Assembly (NCBI GenBank): GCA_023423935.1
Contig: JAFAEQ010000067.1
Span: forward strand, 80,762 to 144,761
Length of the DNA stretch: 64,000 bases
Origin: Pseudomonadota bacterium
GTDB taxonomy: Bacteria > Pseudomonadota > Gammaproteobacteria > Steroidobacterales > Steroidobacteraceae
Direction of reading: 5' to 3'
The notes under the pieces were generated by a model. It saw only the letters and a list, made by a program, of their open reading frames with translations, was not told where the DNA came from and searched no databases. Shown here one piece after another: positions 43,360 to 52,900 of this stretch. The first letter of the stretch is position 1; each line of letters starts with the position of its first letter. Position numbers and translations under genes: made by a program.

Positions 43360-45061
43360 TAGCTTCGCGCATTACATTCAAAGGGCGGTGGAGCTTACCA
43401 ATCACTTCATTGTAGGTGTGCCGCGTCAGCGCGACTGTCGCGGGAGAGAACTGCACAACATCAAACCCCCGTGTATCAACATCCTGGGGAAGCGCCTCCA
43501 CCGCGAGAATCACTTGATGATCCGAACCCGCCGACTGGCCCAATACTTCGATCATCCGCTTGAGATTCTGTGGATCCTGGCCTGATTGCTGTGGTGTATC
43601 CACAACGAAAGGAAACCGTGGACTGTCGCCGTACTCGACATTTGCTCGCAGCATTGCCAGATGAATTGCAAGCATTGAACGTGGAGCACCGCTGCCTCCC
43701 GCCTGCGCACGCGCTCCCGCTTTCGGCTTCTTGAGTTGCTCTTGGGCGGGTACGTTCAGCGCACTGGACAAGCTCGCTACTTGATTCGCGAAGTAATCGC
43801 TTATCGTCTTCTGCCGGACTCTGTCTCGGAACTGCTTCACCTTCGCGGCCAAAGCGCGCTCCTCCGTCTCAAGCCTTCCTAGCGCTTCGTCCAATTCCTC
43901 GTTAACGCGACGAAACGCCACATCGAGTGTCTTTTTACTATGAGCGGCAAGCACCTCGTCCAATCGAAGACGCGACTTTCTCTCCTGCACCGTGCCTTCC
44001 ATATCAGCGAGCGATTTCCCTATCCGCTTCAAGTCCCCACGCAAGCGGGATTCGTCTTCGTGCGCGGTCGTTACTTTCCTTGAAAGCTCCGCAACCAGTT
44101 CAGAAATTGACTCCACATCCTGAGAGAGGGCCAGACGTGAATGAAAGGACTTCTCATGCAATGTGCCACACGTTGGGCACTCAACAGGACCGCCCGGCAA
44201 CTCTGAAAAATAGGCAATATCAGCGACCAACTCCCGCTGAGCGGCGCGCGCTATTTCCAGATCCGCACGGAGTTTCTCGCGCTGGTTTACGGAGACCAGC
44301 AACGCACTCCTGACTCTCACTTGTTCTCGCTGAGTTTCTAGTGCCTTACGCCCGAGATCCGTTAGTTCGCGCCGAAAGGTAGCCAGGTCCAATGCTGGCA
44401 GCTGGCGCGGAAGGACGTCACGAACACTTCGAAATGCGAGTCGCTGCGCTTCCTTGTCTTTTCTCTTTTGATTTGCCCGACCCGCAACTTCGTCCTTGCG
44501 CCGCTTAGCTGCGAAATACTCATTCGGCCAAAGTCCGATAAACGCCTCGAACACCTCGCTCTTCCACTTGCTGAACTGACCGAGTGATGTGTACGTATCC
44601 CAGTCAGCGCCCCAGCTACCATCCTGATCCATGTAGAACGGAAGAGTTAAGTAGTCGAGTCCCGCTTGCGCGTAGTTGGTCGAATGCGGCCGCTGCAGTT
44701 GCAATTGATATCCGAAGAACTGGGCTATGTGGCTCACCCACGACGACATATTATCTGATGCGAACATCAGCGTTTCGCCACCGCGAAACAGCGCCAACCG
44801 TTTGCCGCTCCGAATGACGAGAAACGGCTGATCGTGATACTCGAACTCTAGGGCTGCGATCGTGTCGGGATCCCAATTTCCTTGATACCAATAGGCTGGC
44901 TCGCATCCAAATACCCAGAACAAATTCTTCGTGATTCGCGACTTACCGGTTGCGTTTGGCCCCAACAACAGCGTCTTGCCCGAGCTGAAGTTCTGCCTTC
45001 TCGCTGCTACGTCTCTTTCGGATACGAGCCACAGCGTCTTGAAGATCACTTGCCGGCTCAT
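43322..45061 (-). CDS. SMC/Rad50-like ATPase, LmuB-like, of a putative defence pair
   Basis: 579 residues. Walker A GPNATGKS is at 34-41. A long central coiled-coil-like region (about 185-430) is interrupted by CPTC (C295, C298), the position and form of a zinc hook. The C-terminal lobe has an ABC signature-like GGSGAPRSMLAIHLAML (about 455-471) and Walker B FPFVVDTPQ with D488. This is the head-coil-hook plan of SMC-like ATPases, shorter than Rad50, as in Lamassu LmuB. Its ATG overlaps the stop of the nuclease gene by 4 nt. It would sense or bridge DNA ends and license the nuclease; that role is inferred from Lamassu. Confidence 0.82.
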   Translation of the reverse strand: MSRQVIFKTLWLVSERDVAARRQNFSSGKTLLLGPNATGKSRITKNLFWVFGCEPAYWYQGNWDPDTIAALEFEYHDQPFLVIRSGKRLALFRGGETLMFASDNMSSWVSHIAQFFGYQLQLQRPHSTNYAQAGLDYLTLPFYMDQDGSWGADWDTYTSLGQFSKWKSEVFEAFIGLWPNEYFAAKRRKDEVAGRANQKRKDKEAQRLAFRSVRDVLPRQLPALDLATFRRELTDLGRKALETQREQVRVRSALLVSVNQREKLRADLEIARAAQRELVADIAYFSELPGGPVECPTCGTLHEKSFHSRLALSQDVESISELVAELSRKVTTAHEDESRLRGDLKRIGKSLADMEGTVQERKSRLRLDEVLAAHSKKTLDVAFRRVNEELDEALGRLETEERALAAKVKQFRDRVRQKTISDYFANQVASLSSALNVPAQEQLKKPKAGARAQAGGSGAPRSMLAIHLAMLRANVEYGDSPRFPFVVDTPQQSGQDPQNLKRMIEVLGQSAGSDHQVILAVEALPQDVDTRGFDVVQFSPATVALTRHTYNEVIGKLHRPLNVMREAIKAKLEAAPETG

Positions 45062-46272
45062 TTTTCTTCCTCAGATTTCGTATCAGCCGCAACAGTGAAT
45101 ACGTCGATTGTGATTGCTTCATATAGCACCAAAAGAGCGACCAGTTCGGCATATCCCGGAGCAAGGCCGGCGAATTGCGTCGGATTCGCTGCCTTCGCTG
45201 CGCCGATAGTGGAATCTAGCAGTGAACCGAGAGTCACGGGAGGCGAGGGTTGAGCAAGCAGCTTGTTTCTAGACTCGCTCACTACCTGCACAAGGTTTCG
45301 TAGCAACAGGTTGGTCCGATCGACGGCCGCGGCACACACGGAGACAAGCTGTGCCTCCATCCTTCGGAGCGCGAGAAAGTCATAGCGTTCAATGTTGAGT
45401 CTATTGATCGCACTTTCTAACTCGCTTTGCAGCGGAGCTTTCGTCTCAGTCGCAACCGCGGACAATATCTTGAGCGCATCCGAGCGAGACAGCAGTCTCG
45501 CTTTCAACTCTTGGAACGTCTTTGCAAAATTCGTGTTCGAAGATCGCTCTTGCAGTTCAAGTGCCAACATGCGCGCGGCAACAGTCGGCCGATCTAGCGC
45601 GAAGGGCAAGGCGTTTGAGTTGCAAAGTTCCGTAAGCTTGCCGGCAACCATCAAGTGTTGATCGCCAAGCGGGAGGTTCGTGCGCTCTAAGTGAAATTCC
45701 GTAAGGTCGATGGTCTGGTCATTCAGTGCGAGTTGCTTTGCGATGATTTTCTTAAGCTCCTCCACCGACTCTGCCTTGAGTTCAGAGAGCGTGCAGCTGT
45801 GGCTGTGAACCGTGCCGCCGCCTTCTGCAGGAATCTTGAACCCGACGTTTGAGACAAATCGGAGCTTGGTGGGATGTCCGGCGAAGCCATGCCGTCTGCT
45901 GTAGAGCTTTGCTAACGTCGAGGGCACCGGGGGCGAATCCCCTTTCGTAGCGCGAGCAGCAGCATGCAGCGCACTCAGAGTCCATGCGCCGGCGCGTTCG
46001 TTCTTTTTTATCTGGCAGAACTCGACACGCGTGGGTGTGTCGGCCGAGTCAAGAACAGCCACGTCCTCTTTGACTTCCATGCCGACAGCAAACTCTTCCT
46101 GCTTCTCCAGTAGCTCTACGACTACGAACGCGGCCCACCACTGCTGAAAGGAAAAACCCAATGCACCGTCCAAACCGCCCTTCTCATCTGAAGGTTTGTC
46201 GGCTAGGAGTTGGTCTAAGGGATCGAGCTGCTTTGGCTGCGCTTTCCAGTTCTTGTGCGTGTTGCCGGCCAT
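45058..46272 (-). CDS. Cap4/DUF4297-like nuclease, LmuA-like, of a putative defence pair
   Basis: 404 residues. The N-terminal ~90 residues match the dsDNA nuclease (Cap4/DUF4297) pattern: GG at 32-33, GFSFQQWW at 39-46, E53, then EVKEDVAVLDS with D70, and EFCQIKKN (84-91) giving the E-x-x-Q-x-K of a PD-(D/E)xK-type active site. The remaining ~310 residues are helical with no recognised domain. First gene of a two-gene operon, overlapping the SMC-like gene by 4 nt. Lamassu-type systems pair such a nuclease with an SMC-like ATPase. Base composition is lower-GC than flanks, consistent with transfer. Confidence 0.75.
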   Translation of the reverse strand: MAGNTHKNWKAQPKQLDPLDQLLADKPSDEKGGLDGALGFSFQQWWAAFVVVELLEKQEEFAVGMEVKEDVAVLDSADTPTRVEFCQIKKNERAGAWTLSALHAAARATKGDSPPVPSTLAKLYSRRHGFAGHPTKLRFVSNVGFKIPAEGGGTVHSHSCTLSELKAESVEELKKIIAKQLALNDQTIDLTEFHLERTNLPLGDQHLMVAGKLTELCNSNALPFALDRPTVAARMLALELQERSSNTNFAKTFQELKARLLSRSDALKILSAVATETKAPLQSELESAINRLNIERYDFLALRRMEAQLVSVCAAAVDRTNLLLRNLVQVVSESRNKLLAQPSPPVTLGSLLDSTIGAAKAANPTQFAGLAPGYAELVALLVLYEAITIDVFTVAADTKSEEEK

Positions 46273-46587
46273 TTCCCTGCTCTTCTTTTTCTTGCTTTTT
46301 CCCTTTTCTAAGTATCACATGGGTAGAAAGAGTTTCAACGAACGGCCGCGGAAGTGCGACGTGCGCACTGGCGCACCTATGGCGGCACCGTCGTCTAACG
46401 CGTCCGAGGGGTCCACCGGAGTTCCGATGCTCCAACCCGGCTCTTCGGTGCCGGGCCGGGAGTTCGGGGCGGAAGCGCAGTGCCCGTAGCGATAAATGAA
46501 TCGATCGCTCGGCCCCTAAAGCGGAACAGAATAAATCTGCCCCCCCCCGGCCCTTTACGATCCGTTACTCGCCGAAGCCTTCAGCCC
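46273..46587. other. Promoter-side gap of the defence pair, no gene
   Basis: Contains two inverted repeats: GTGCGC-ACTG-GCGCAC at 46361-46376, and CCCGGC (46436-46441) with GCCGGG (46450-46455) around a loop containing TTCGG. A run of nine C at 46540-46548 follows AACAGAATAAATCTG. Either palindrome could be an operator or terminator. No coding signal seen. Confidence 0.5.
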
Positions 46588-47100
46588 CTACCCAACCGCA
46601 CTCCTGCGGAAGAAGGCCTTGGAATTCTCCACTGTGATTACATGAATCTGATCGCTCGAAACGCCCAACTCACGAAGGCGAGGCAGGAGCCTGAGAGTGG
46701 TGAACAGCATTCCCTCTGCGGCATCGATGTTCTCTCGCCAGTCTCGCGTCTCTTCTGGAAGTAACGAACCGCCGAACTCTGAATCGCTCGAGAGGAAAAT
46801 CTTGTTCGCAAAGCCGGCATCGATGATCGCCTTTATGCATTCCGCTCTTTTTTGAAACGTCGGCTCGAAGTCTGCCAGGAGCCCACGGTGGACATGGTCC
46901 ATGCCGAGAGAATAGCCGCGCCTCACCAGACCCAAGAAGTAATCGATATCGCCGCTGTCGTCGCTGTGATCAAAAGACACTCTGGCTGGATTTACGCCTT
47001 CGTCCTCCAGGATGACGGCATCACTCTCACCGCCGCGGTTGGCAGCATCGGCGTGGATGCGAATCGGCACTCCGGTCGCCTTGCTGGCACGAGCAGCCGA
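46588..47100 (-). pseudogene. C-terminal remnant of a phosphotriesterase-family protein
   Basis: About 170 residues match the C-terminal half of phosphotriesterase-like amidohydrolases: SAARASKATGVPIRIHADAA, RVSFDHSDDSGDIDYFLGLVRRGYSLGMDH and NKIFLSSDSEF, with the metal-ligand-type His and Asp residues. Full proteins are about 330 residues or more; the first half, including the N-terminal metal-binding HxH, is absent. Upstream of about 47100 the frame meets a TGA exactly where similarity ends, so this is a cut gene, not just a late start. Confidence 0.7.
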
Positions 47101-47263
47101 CTGTCACCCCGCACACTGTTGCGAAGCATCAGGCTCCGGTTTCCAGCGAAGCGCCCCTTCCCTTCGGCCTGTCCTCGTTGACCTGGCAAGCTCGCGAAGA
47201 TCGCGGTCACAGTCTATGCAGGGATTTGATGAACGCGTTTCCCGGGTGCGGCATACTCGGCGC

Positions 47264-47650
47264 ATGTTCCGCAGGTCCTCATTCGCAACGGCTCTCTGGC
47301 TGCTGGCCATCGTGCTGCTGCCGGTGCGTATCGCGAATGCGCACCTGCACATGTGTTTCGACGGCCAGAGCCCCGCGGTCACTTACCATGCCGAGGATGT
47401 GCCGACTCACACCGGTACCGAAACGCGAGACGACGGACACAGCGATCGCGATATCGATGCTTCGGGCGCGACCGCAACGCTGCACAAGGTGAACGATTTC
47501 GACGAAGGCGCTTCGTCGATGATCTCCGTGCAACTGACTGCACTCGCGCTTCCGCCCCTGGAGTCGGAAACGCCGCTCACAGCGGCGATCTCGCCCCAGG
47601 CACCTTCTGTCTTCGATCCTCATCCGCCCGCGCGCGGACCTCCCCGCTAA
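47264..47650 (+). CDS. Small periplasmic protein leading the czc-type operon
   Basis: 128 residues with signal peptide MFRRSSFATALWLLAIVLLPVRIANA, then HLHMCFDGQ and several His/Asp residues (YHAEDVPTHTG, DGHSDRDID) that could bind metal. It sits 72 nt before the czcC-like gene on the same strand. Proteins of this size and position are common but uncharacterised in metal-efflux operons. Function unknown; a metal-related role is inferred from context. Confidence 0.65.
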   Translation: MFRRSSFATALWLLAIVLLPVRIANAHLHMCFDGQSPAVTYHAEDVPTHTGTETRDDGHSDRDIDASGATATLHKVNDFDEGASSMISVQLTALALPPLESETPLTAAISPQAPSVFDPHPPARGPPR

Positions 47651-47722
47651 GCCTCCTCGAGTTTCGATTCATCTTTTCGAACCGGCGTGCGCCTCAGGCG
47701 CGTGCCGCTGGAGGCTCACGAA

Positions 47723-49003
47723 ATGTCTGCCATTGCACGGATGCGTGCGGTGTGCGCATCGATGCTCATTGGAGTCAGCATCGTTGCGCCCGCGTGCAGC
47801 GCTGAAGCCGTCAATCCCGAAGGCGAGCTCACGCTTGCCCGCGCGCTCGATGCCGCGCTGCGTTCCAACCCGCATTTGCTCGCGAGTGCTTATGAGTTGA
47901 ACGCTGCACAGGCGCGCATCGTCCAGGCCGGACTGCGACCGAACCCGCAACTTGCAGCGGAGCTCGAGAACTTCGTGGGGTCCGGGGGTTACCGGCAAGT
48001 CGATGCGCTCGAGACCACATTGAGCTTGAGCCAGGTCGTCGAACTGGGCTCGAAGCGAGTACTGCGGCGCTCGGTGGCCGAGTCCGAGCTGGATACAGTC
48101 ACGCTCGAGCAGCGCGCCCGCGAGCTCGATGTGCTCGCCGAAGTCACGCGACGTTTCATCGATGCGGTTGCGGCGCAGGAGCGTGTGCGCTTCGAGAGCG
48201 AAGCGGTGGCTCTGGCGCAGCAGACGCTCGACGCAATTGCTCATCGCGTGCAGGCCGGCCGCTCACCGGAAGCCGAACGCAGTCGTGCGCGGATCGCTGT
48301 GACACGCGCGGAACTCGAGCATCGTTCTGCACAGGGAGAGCTGCGTGGCGCTCGCTATGTACTGGCGTCGTCATGGGGCAGCGCGGAACCCGCCTTCACC
48401 AGTGCGCGTGCGGATCTGTTCGATCTGCGCAGAGTCGAGTCGTTTCCAGCGCTGATACAGCAACTCGAGCGCTCACCCGAGCTGCTGATCTTTGTCTCCG
48501 AGGCTCGCTTGCGCGAGGCCGAACTGCGTCTTGCGCAAGCCCAGGCGCGGCCCGACCTGAACCTCTCGCTCGGTGTTCGCCGTTTCGAAGCTTCGAACGA
48601 TGCGGCGTTGGTGGCGGGGTTTTCGTTGCCATTGCCAATCTCGAATCGCAATCAAGGCGCGATCCGTGAAGCTCACGTCCGGATGTCGCAGAACGAAGCG
48701 TTGCGCGTGGCCGCACTGGTTCGCGCGCGCGCAAGTCTCGTCGGGATCTATCAGGAGATGGACTCCGCGCGAGTGCGCGTGGACACGCTTCGCAACGACG
48801 CGCTACCTCTGGCACAGCAGGCGCTGGAACAGACCCGTGCCGGGTACGAGCGAGGCCGCTTCTCTTTTCTCGAGCTCGCCACGGCGCAACAGGAACTGCT
48901 TGCGCTGCGTGCCGCCGTCATCGACGCCGCAGCCGACTATCACCGGATGCTTGCCGAGATCGAGCGCCTGACCAGCGCGCCGCTGATCGCTCCGACACCG
49001 TAA
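47723..49003 (+). CDS. czcC: TolC-family outer membrane protein, CzcC-like
   Basis: 426 residues from the ATG at 47723 (GGAGG upstream). Signal peptide ends near SAEA. The efflux-protein repeats are present: LTLARALDAALRSNPHLLASAYELNAAQARI and LREAELRLAQAQARPDLNLSLGVRRFEA. Followed by czcB and czcA homologues, so it is the outer membrane duct of a heavy-metal RND system exporting divalent cations such as Co, Zn or Cd; the exact metal is not determinable. Confidence 0.87.
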   Translation: MSAIARMRAVCASMLIGVSIVAPACSAEAVNPEGELTLARALDAALRSNPHLLASAYELNAAQARIVQAGLRPNPQLAAELENFVGSGGYRQVDALETTLSLSQVVELGSKRVLRRSVAESELDTVTLEQRARELDVLAEVTRRFIDAVAAQERVRFESEAVALAQQTLDAIAHRVQAGRSPEAERSRARIAVTRAELEHRSAQGELRGARYVLASSWGSAEPAFTSARADLFDLRRVESFPALIQQLERSPELLIFVSEARLREAELRLAQAQARPDLNLSLGVRRFEASNDAALVAGFSLPLPISNRNQGAIREAHVRMSQNEALRVAALVRARASLVGIYQEMDSARVRVDTLRNDALPLAQQALEQTRAGYERGRFSFLELATAQQELLALRAAVIDAAADYHRMLAEIERLTSAPLIAPTP

Positions 49004-49012
49004 CGGACTCCT

Positions 49013-49969
49013 ATGAACATCGCTATGACGCACAGAGTACTGCTATCGACGATCTGCCTGGTCGCGCTCGCGGGCTGCAACGGATCGGGGAGCTCTCATT
49101 CGCCGCACGCTGAAACGGCGCAGTCGAAAGACGCAGCGCCGAACAAGGAAGACGAAAGACACATTCAGCTGTCGGAACGGCAGCTTCAATCGGCCGGCAT
49201 CGCCCTCGAGCGGGCGGGCCCTGCTTCCATTCGCGAAACGCTGCCGGTCTATGGCGTGATCGCGCCCAATGCAGAACGGGTTCGCGATGTCGGTGCGCGG
49301 TTTCCCGGCGTGATCCTCAGCGTGTCGAAAGCGGCTGGCCAGGAAGTTCGCCTGGGAGAACCGCTCGCCACGATCGAGAGCAACGAAAGCCTGCAAACCT
49401 ACACCGTCGTCGCGCCACTGAGCGGGACGGTGATTGCACGCAACGCCAATCCCGGCGAACAGAGCGGCGAGAAGGTGCTGTTCACCGTCGCCGATCTATC
49501 GACCGTGTGGGTCGAGCTGTCGCTCTTCCCCAAAGACATGACCAGGATCGCGGTGGGGCAAGCCGTCGATGTTCGCACCAGCGACGATGGTATGAGTGCC
49601 GAAGGAAAGATCGCGTATGTCGCACCTTTCAGCACCAGTGCGAATCAGACCCTGACGGCCCGCGTGCTGCTTCCGAATGCCCAACGTCGCTGGGCTCCAG
49701 GACTCTACGTCACCGCGGAAATCACGCTGTCGAAGAGCGAAGTTCCGGTAGCAGTGCGCAGCGATGCGCTGCAGACCTGGAAAGGCACCACGGTCGTATT
49801 CGTTCGCAACGAGGACAGAATCACGCCGCAGCCCGTGACGACCGGTCGCACCGATCCGCAGTTCACCGAGATCGAAGCAGGACTCGCAAGCGGCGCCACC
49901 TATGCCGCCGCCAATAGCTTCATTCTCAAAGCAGAGCTCGGGAAAGGCTCTGCCGCGCACGACCACTAA
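49013..49969 (+). CDS. czcB: RND metal efflux periplasmic adaptor, CzcB-like
   Basis: 318 residues. Lipobox LAGC near residues 18-21 (LVALAGCNGSG) makes it a lipoprotein. The adaptor core has ASIRETLPVYGVIAPNAERVRDVGARFPGVILSVSKAAGQEV, TYTVVAPLSGTVIARNANPGEQ and VWVELSLFPKDM. It is shorter than CzcB of Cupriavidus, lacking an obvious His-rich N-terminal metal domain though it has SHSPHAET. ATG 49025 is an alternative start. Starts 9 nt after the czcC stop. Confidence 0.87.
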   Translation: MNIAMTHRVLLSTICLVALAGCNGSGSSHSPHAETAQSKDAAPNKEDERHIQLSERQLQSAGIALERAGPASIRETLPVYGVIAPNAERVRDVGARFPGVILSVSKAAGQEVRLGEPLATIESNESLQTYTVVAPLSGTVIARNANPGEQSGEKVLFTVADLSTVWVELSLFPKDMTRIAVGQAVDVRTSDDGMSAEGKIAYVAPFSTSANQTLTARVLLPNAQRRWAPGLYVTAEITLSKSEVPVAVRSDALQTWKGTTVVFVRNEDRITPQPVTTGRTDPQFTEIEAGLASGATYAAANSFILKAELGKGSAAHDH

Positions 49970-49983
49970 GGGACCGAATCGTC

Positions 49984-52900
49984 ATGATCGATGCACTGCT
50001 GCGGTTGTCCATCGCGCGTCGCTGGGTCGTGTTGTTCCTGGCGCTCATCGCCGCGGCAGTCGGCTTCTGGAGCTATCAGCGGCTGCCGATCGATGCGGTG
50101 CCTGACATCACGAATGTGCAGGTGCAGATCAACACTCAGGCCGAAGGCTATTCGCCGCTCGAGGTCGAGCAGCGCATCACATATCTCGTCGAGGTCGCGA
50201 TTGCCGGCCTGCCTCATCTCGAGTACACGCGTTCGCTCTCGCGCTACGGCTTGTCGCAGGTGACTGCCGTATTCGAGGACGGCACCGACATCTACTTCGC
50301 GCGCAATCTGATCAATGAACGTTTGCAGCAGGCCAGAAGTCAGTTGCCGGCGGGCATCGAACCTCAATTGGGCCCGATCGCGACAGGCCTCGGCGAAATC
50401 TTTCTCTACACCGTTCACGCCGACCCGAGCGCTCGCCAGAGCGATGGACAGCCTTACGACGCCACCGCGCTGCGCACTGTGCAGGACTGGATCATTCGCC
50501 CGCAGCTGCGACAAGTTGTCGGCGTGACGGAGGTCAACACCATCGGCGGCTTCGAGCGCGAATACCACGTGACGCCCGATCCGGCACGCATGCTCGCCTT
50601 CTCTCTCGACTTCGACGATGTGGTCGCAGCGCTCAAGAAGAACAACGCCAGCGTCGGCGCCGGCTACGTGGAACGCAATGGCGAGCAGTACCTGATTCGC
50701 TCGCCTGGCCAGGTGGCCGATATCGCTTCCATCGAACACATCATCGTGGCGCATCGCGCAGGCGTGCCGGTGACGGTGCGTGACATCGCCGACGTCGCCT
50801 ACGGGAAGCAGTTGCGCACAGGCGCCGCAACGCGTGACGGTGAAGAAACGGTACTCGGCACGGCGGTGATGCTCATCGGCGAGAACAGTCGCACGGTGGC
50901 GCAAGCTGTCGCGAACAAGCTCACGGAGATCAATCGCACACTGCCGCCCGGCGTCAGAGCCGAGCCCGTTTACGATCGCACCGTTCTGGTCGACAAGACC
51001 ATCGGCACTGTGCAAAAGAATCTGCTCGAGGGTGCAGTGCTGGTCGCCGCCGTCCTGCTGTTGATGCTGGGCAACGTGCGCGCCGCACTTCTGACCGTCA
51101 TGGTCATTCCCTTGTCGATGATGCTGCTGATGACAGGCATGGTCGCAACTAAAGTGAGCGCGAATCTGATGTCGCTCGGTGCGCTCGACTTCGGGCTCAT
51201 CGTCGACGGCGCCGTGATCATCGTCGAGAACTGCATTCAGCGACTGGGTCAGCGCCAGCATCGCGCCGGCCGGCTGCTCGAACTTCAGGAAAGACTCGAG
51301 ACCGTGTTCGAGGCGACACGAGAAGTGTTCACACCCAGTCTGATCAGCGTGCTGGTCGTGATTCTGGTGAACCTGCCGATCCTCGCGCTCACCGGCGTCG
51401 AGGGGAAGATGTTCAGGCCGATGGCATTGACGGTGATCATCGCGTTGCTAGCGGCGCTGGCTCTATCGCTTACGTTCGTACCGGCGTGCGTCGCGCTGCT
51501 ACTGAAGGGCAGGATCGAGGAACGAGAGAACGCGGTCGTGCGCACCGCACGTCGGATGTACGCGCCGATACTGGACGCGGCGCTGCAGTTTCGTTGGCCG
51601 ATTCTCGCGGGCGCGGCCGCGTTCGTCGTGCTGTGCGGCTGGCTCGGTGCGCGCATGGGCTCCGAGTTCATACCGAATCTCGATGAAGGCGATCTGGCGA
51701 TTCAAGCACTGCGCATACCGGGAACGAGTCTTACTCAGTCACTCGAAATGCAATTGCAGCTCGAGCGCGCAGCGCAAGCGATTCCCGAAGTGAAGACCTA
51801 CTTCTCGCGCGTCGGCACGGCGGAGGTCGCAACCGATCCCATGCCGCCGAATGTCTCCGACGGCTATGTGATGCTGAAAGATCGGAAGGACTGGCCGGAT
51901 CCGCACAAGACCAAAGCTGAGCTGGTGCGCGAGATCGAAGCGCGGATGAACGAGGTGCCGGGCAACGCACTCGAGATCAGCCAGCCGATTCAGCTGCGTT
52001 TCAATGAGCTGATCTCCGGTGTGCGTTCCGACGTCGGCATCAAGGTGTATGGCGACGACCTGGGTCGATTGCTCGAGCATGGCAACGCGATCGCACGAGT
52101 GCTGAACGGCATCGACGGCGCCGATGGCGTCAAAGTCGAACAGGCGGCAGGCCTGCCGGTGCTCTCGGTCGAACCGAACCGTGCGGCCTCATCTCGCTAC
52201 GGCTTGAACGTTGCGGATGTGCAGGATGTGCTCGCCGCCGCAACTGGCGGCGAAGAAGCCGGCCAGATCTTCGATGGCGATCAGCGCTTCGCACTCATCG
52301 TGCGTCTGCCCGAGCACATGCGCAGCGACGTGACGCGTCTGTCGCGGCTTCCGATTCCCTTACCGGCTGGTGGTTACGTTCCGTTGGGCGAAGTGGCCAC
52401 ACTGAAAGTCGCACCCGGCCCGAATCAGATCAGCCGCGAGAATGGCAAGCGACGCATCGTAGTATCGAGCAACGTTCGCGATCGCGATCTGGGCGGATTC
52501 GTTGCAGAGGCGCGCACCAGGATTGCGGAACAGGTACAGCTGCCCCCGGGCTACTGGCTCGAGTACGGCGGCACGTTCGAACAACTGGAGTCCGCCTCGC
52601 AGCGTCTGAGTTTGCTCGTCCCTGTGACACTCGCGCTGATCTTCGCGCTGCTGCTACTGACATTCGGCTCGGCGAAAGATGCAGCACTCGTCTTCAGCGG
52701 CGTGCCGTTGGCGTTGACGGGCGGCGTGATCGCCTTGTGGCTGCGTGACATCCCGCTCTCCATCACGGCGGGCGTCGGCTTCATCACGCTGTCCGGCGTT
52801 GCGGTACTGACGGGCATCATGATGGTGAGCGCATTTCGCGATCGCATGGCGAACGGCGCCGATCTCGAAACCGCTATCCGCGAAGGCGCGATGCTCCGCC

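Noticed and set aside
46380..46460. Integron attC site suggested by GTCTAAC and a nearby hairpin
   Set aside because: No matching GTTRRRY end, no integron integrase and no cassette array; the resemblance is limited to 7 nt.
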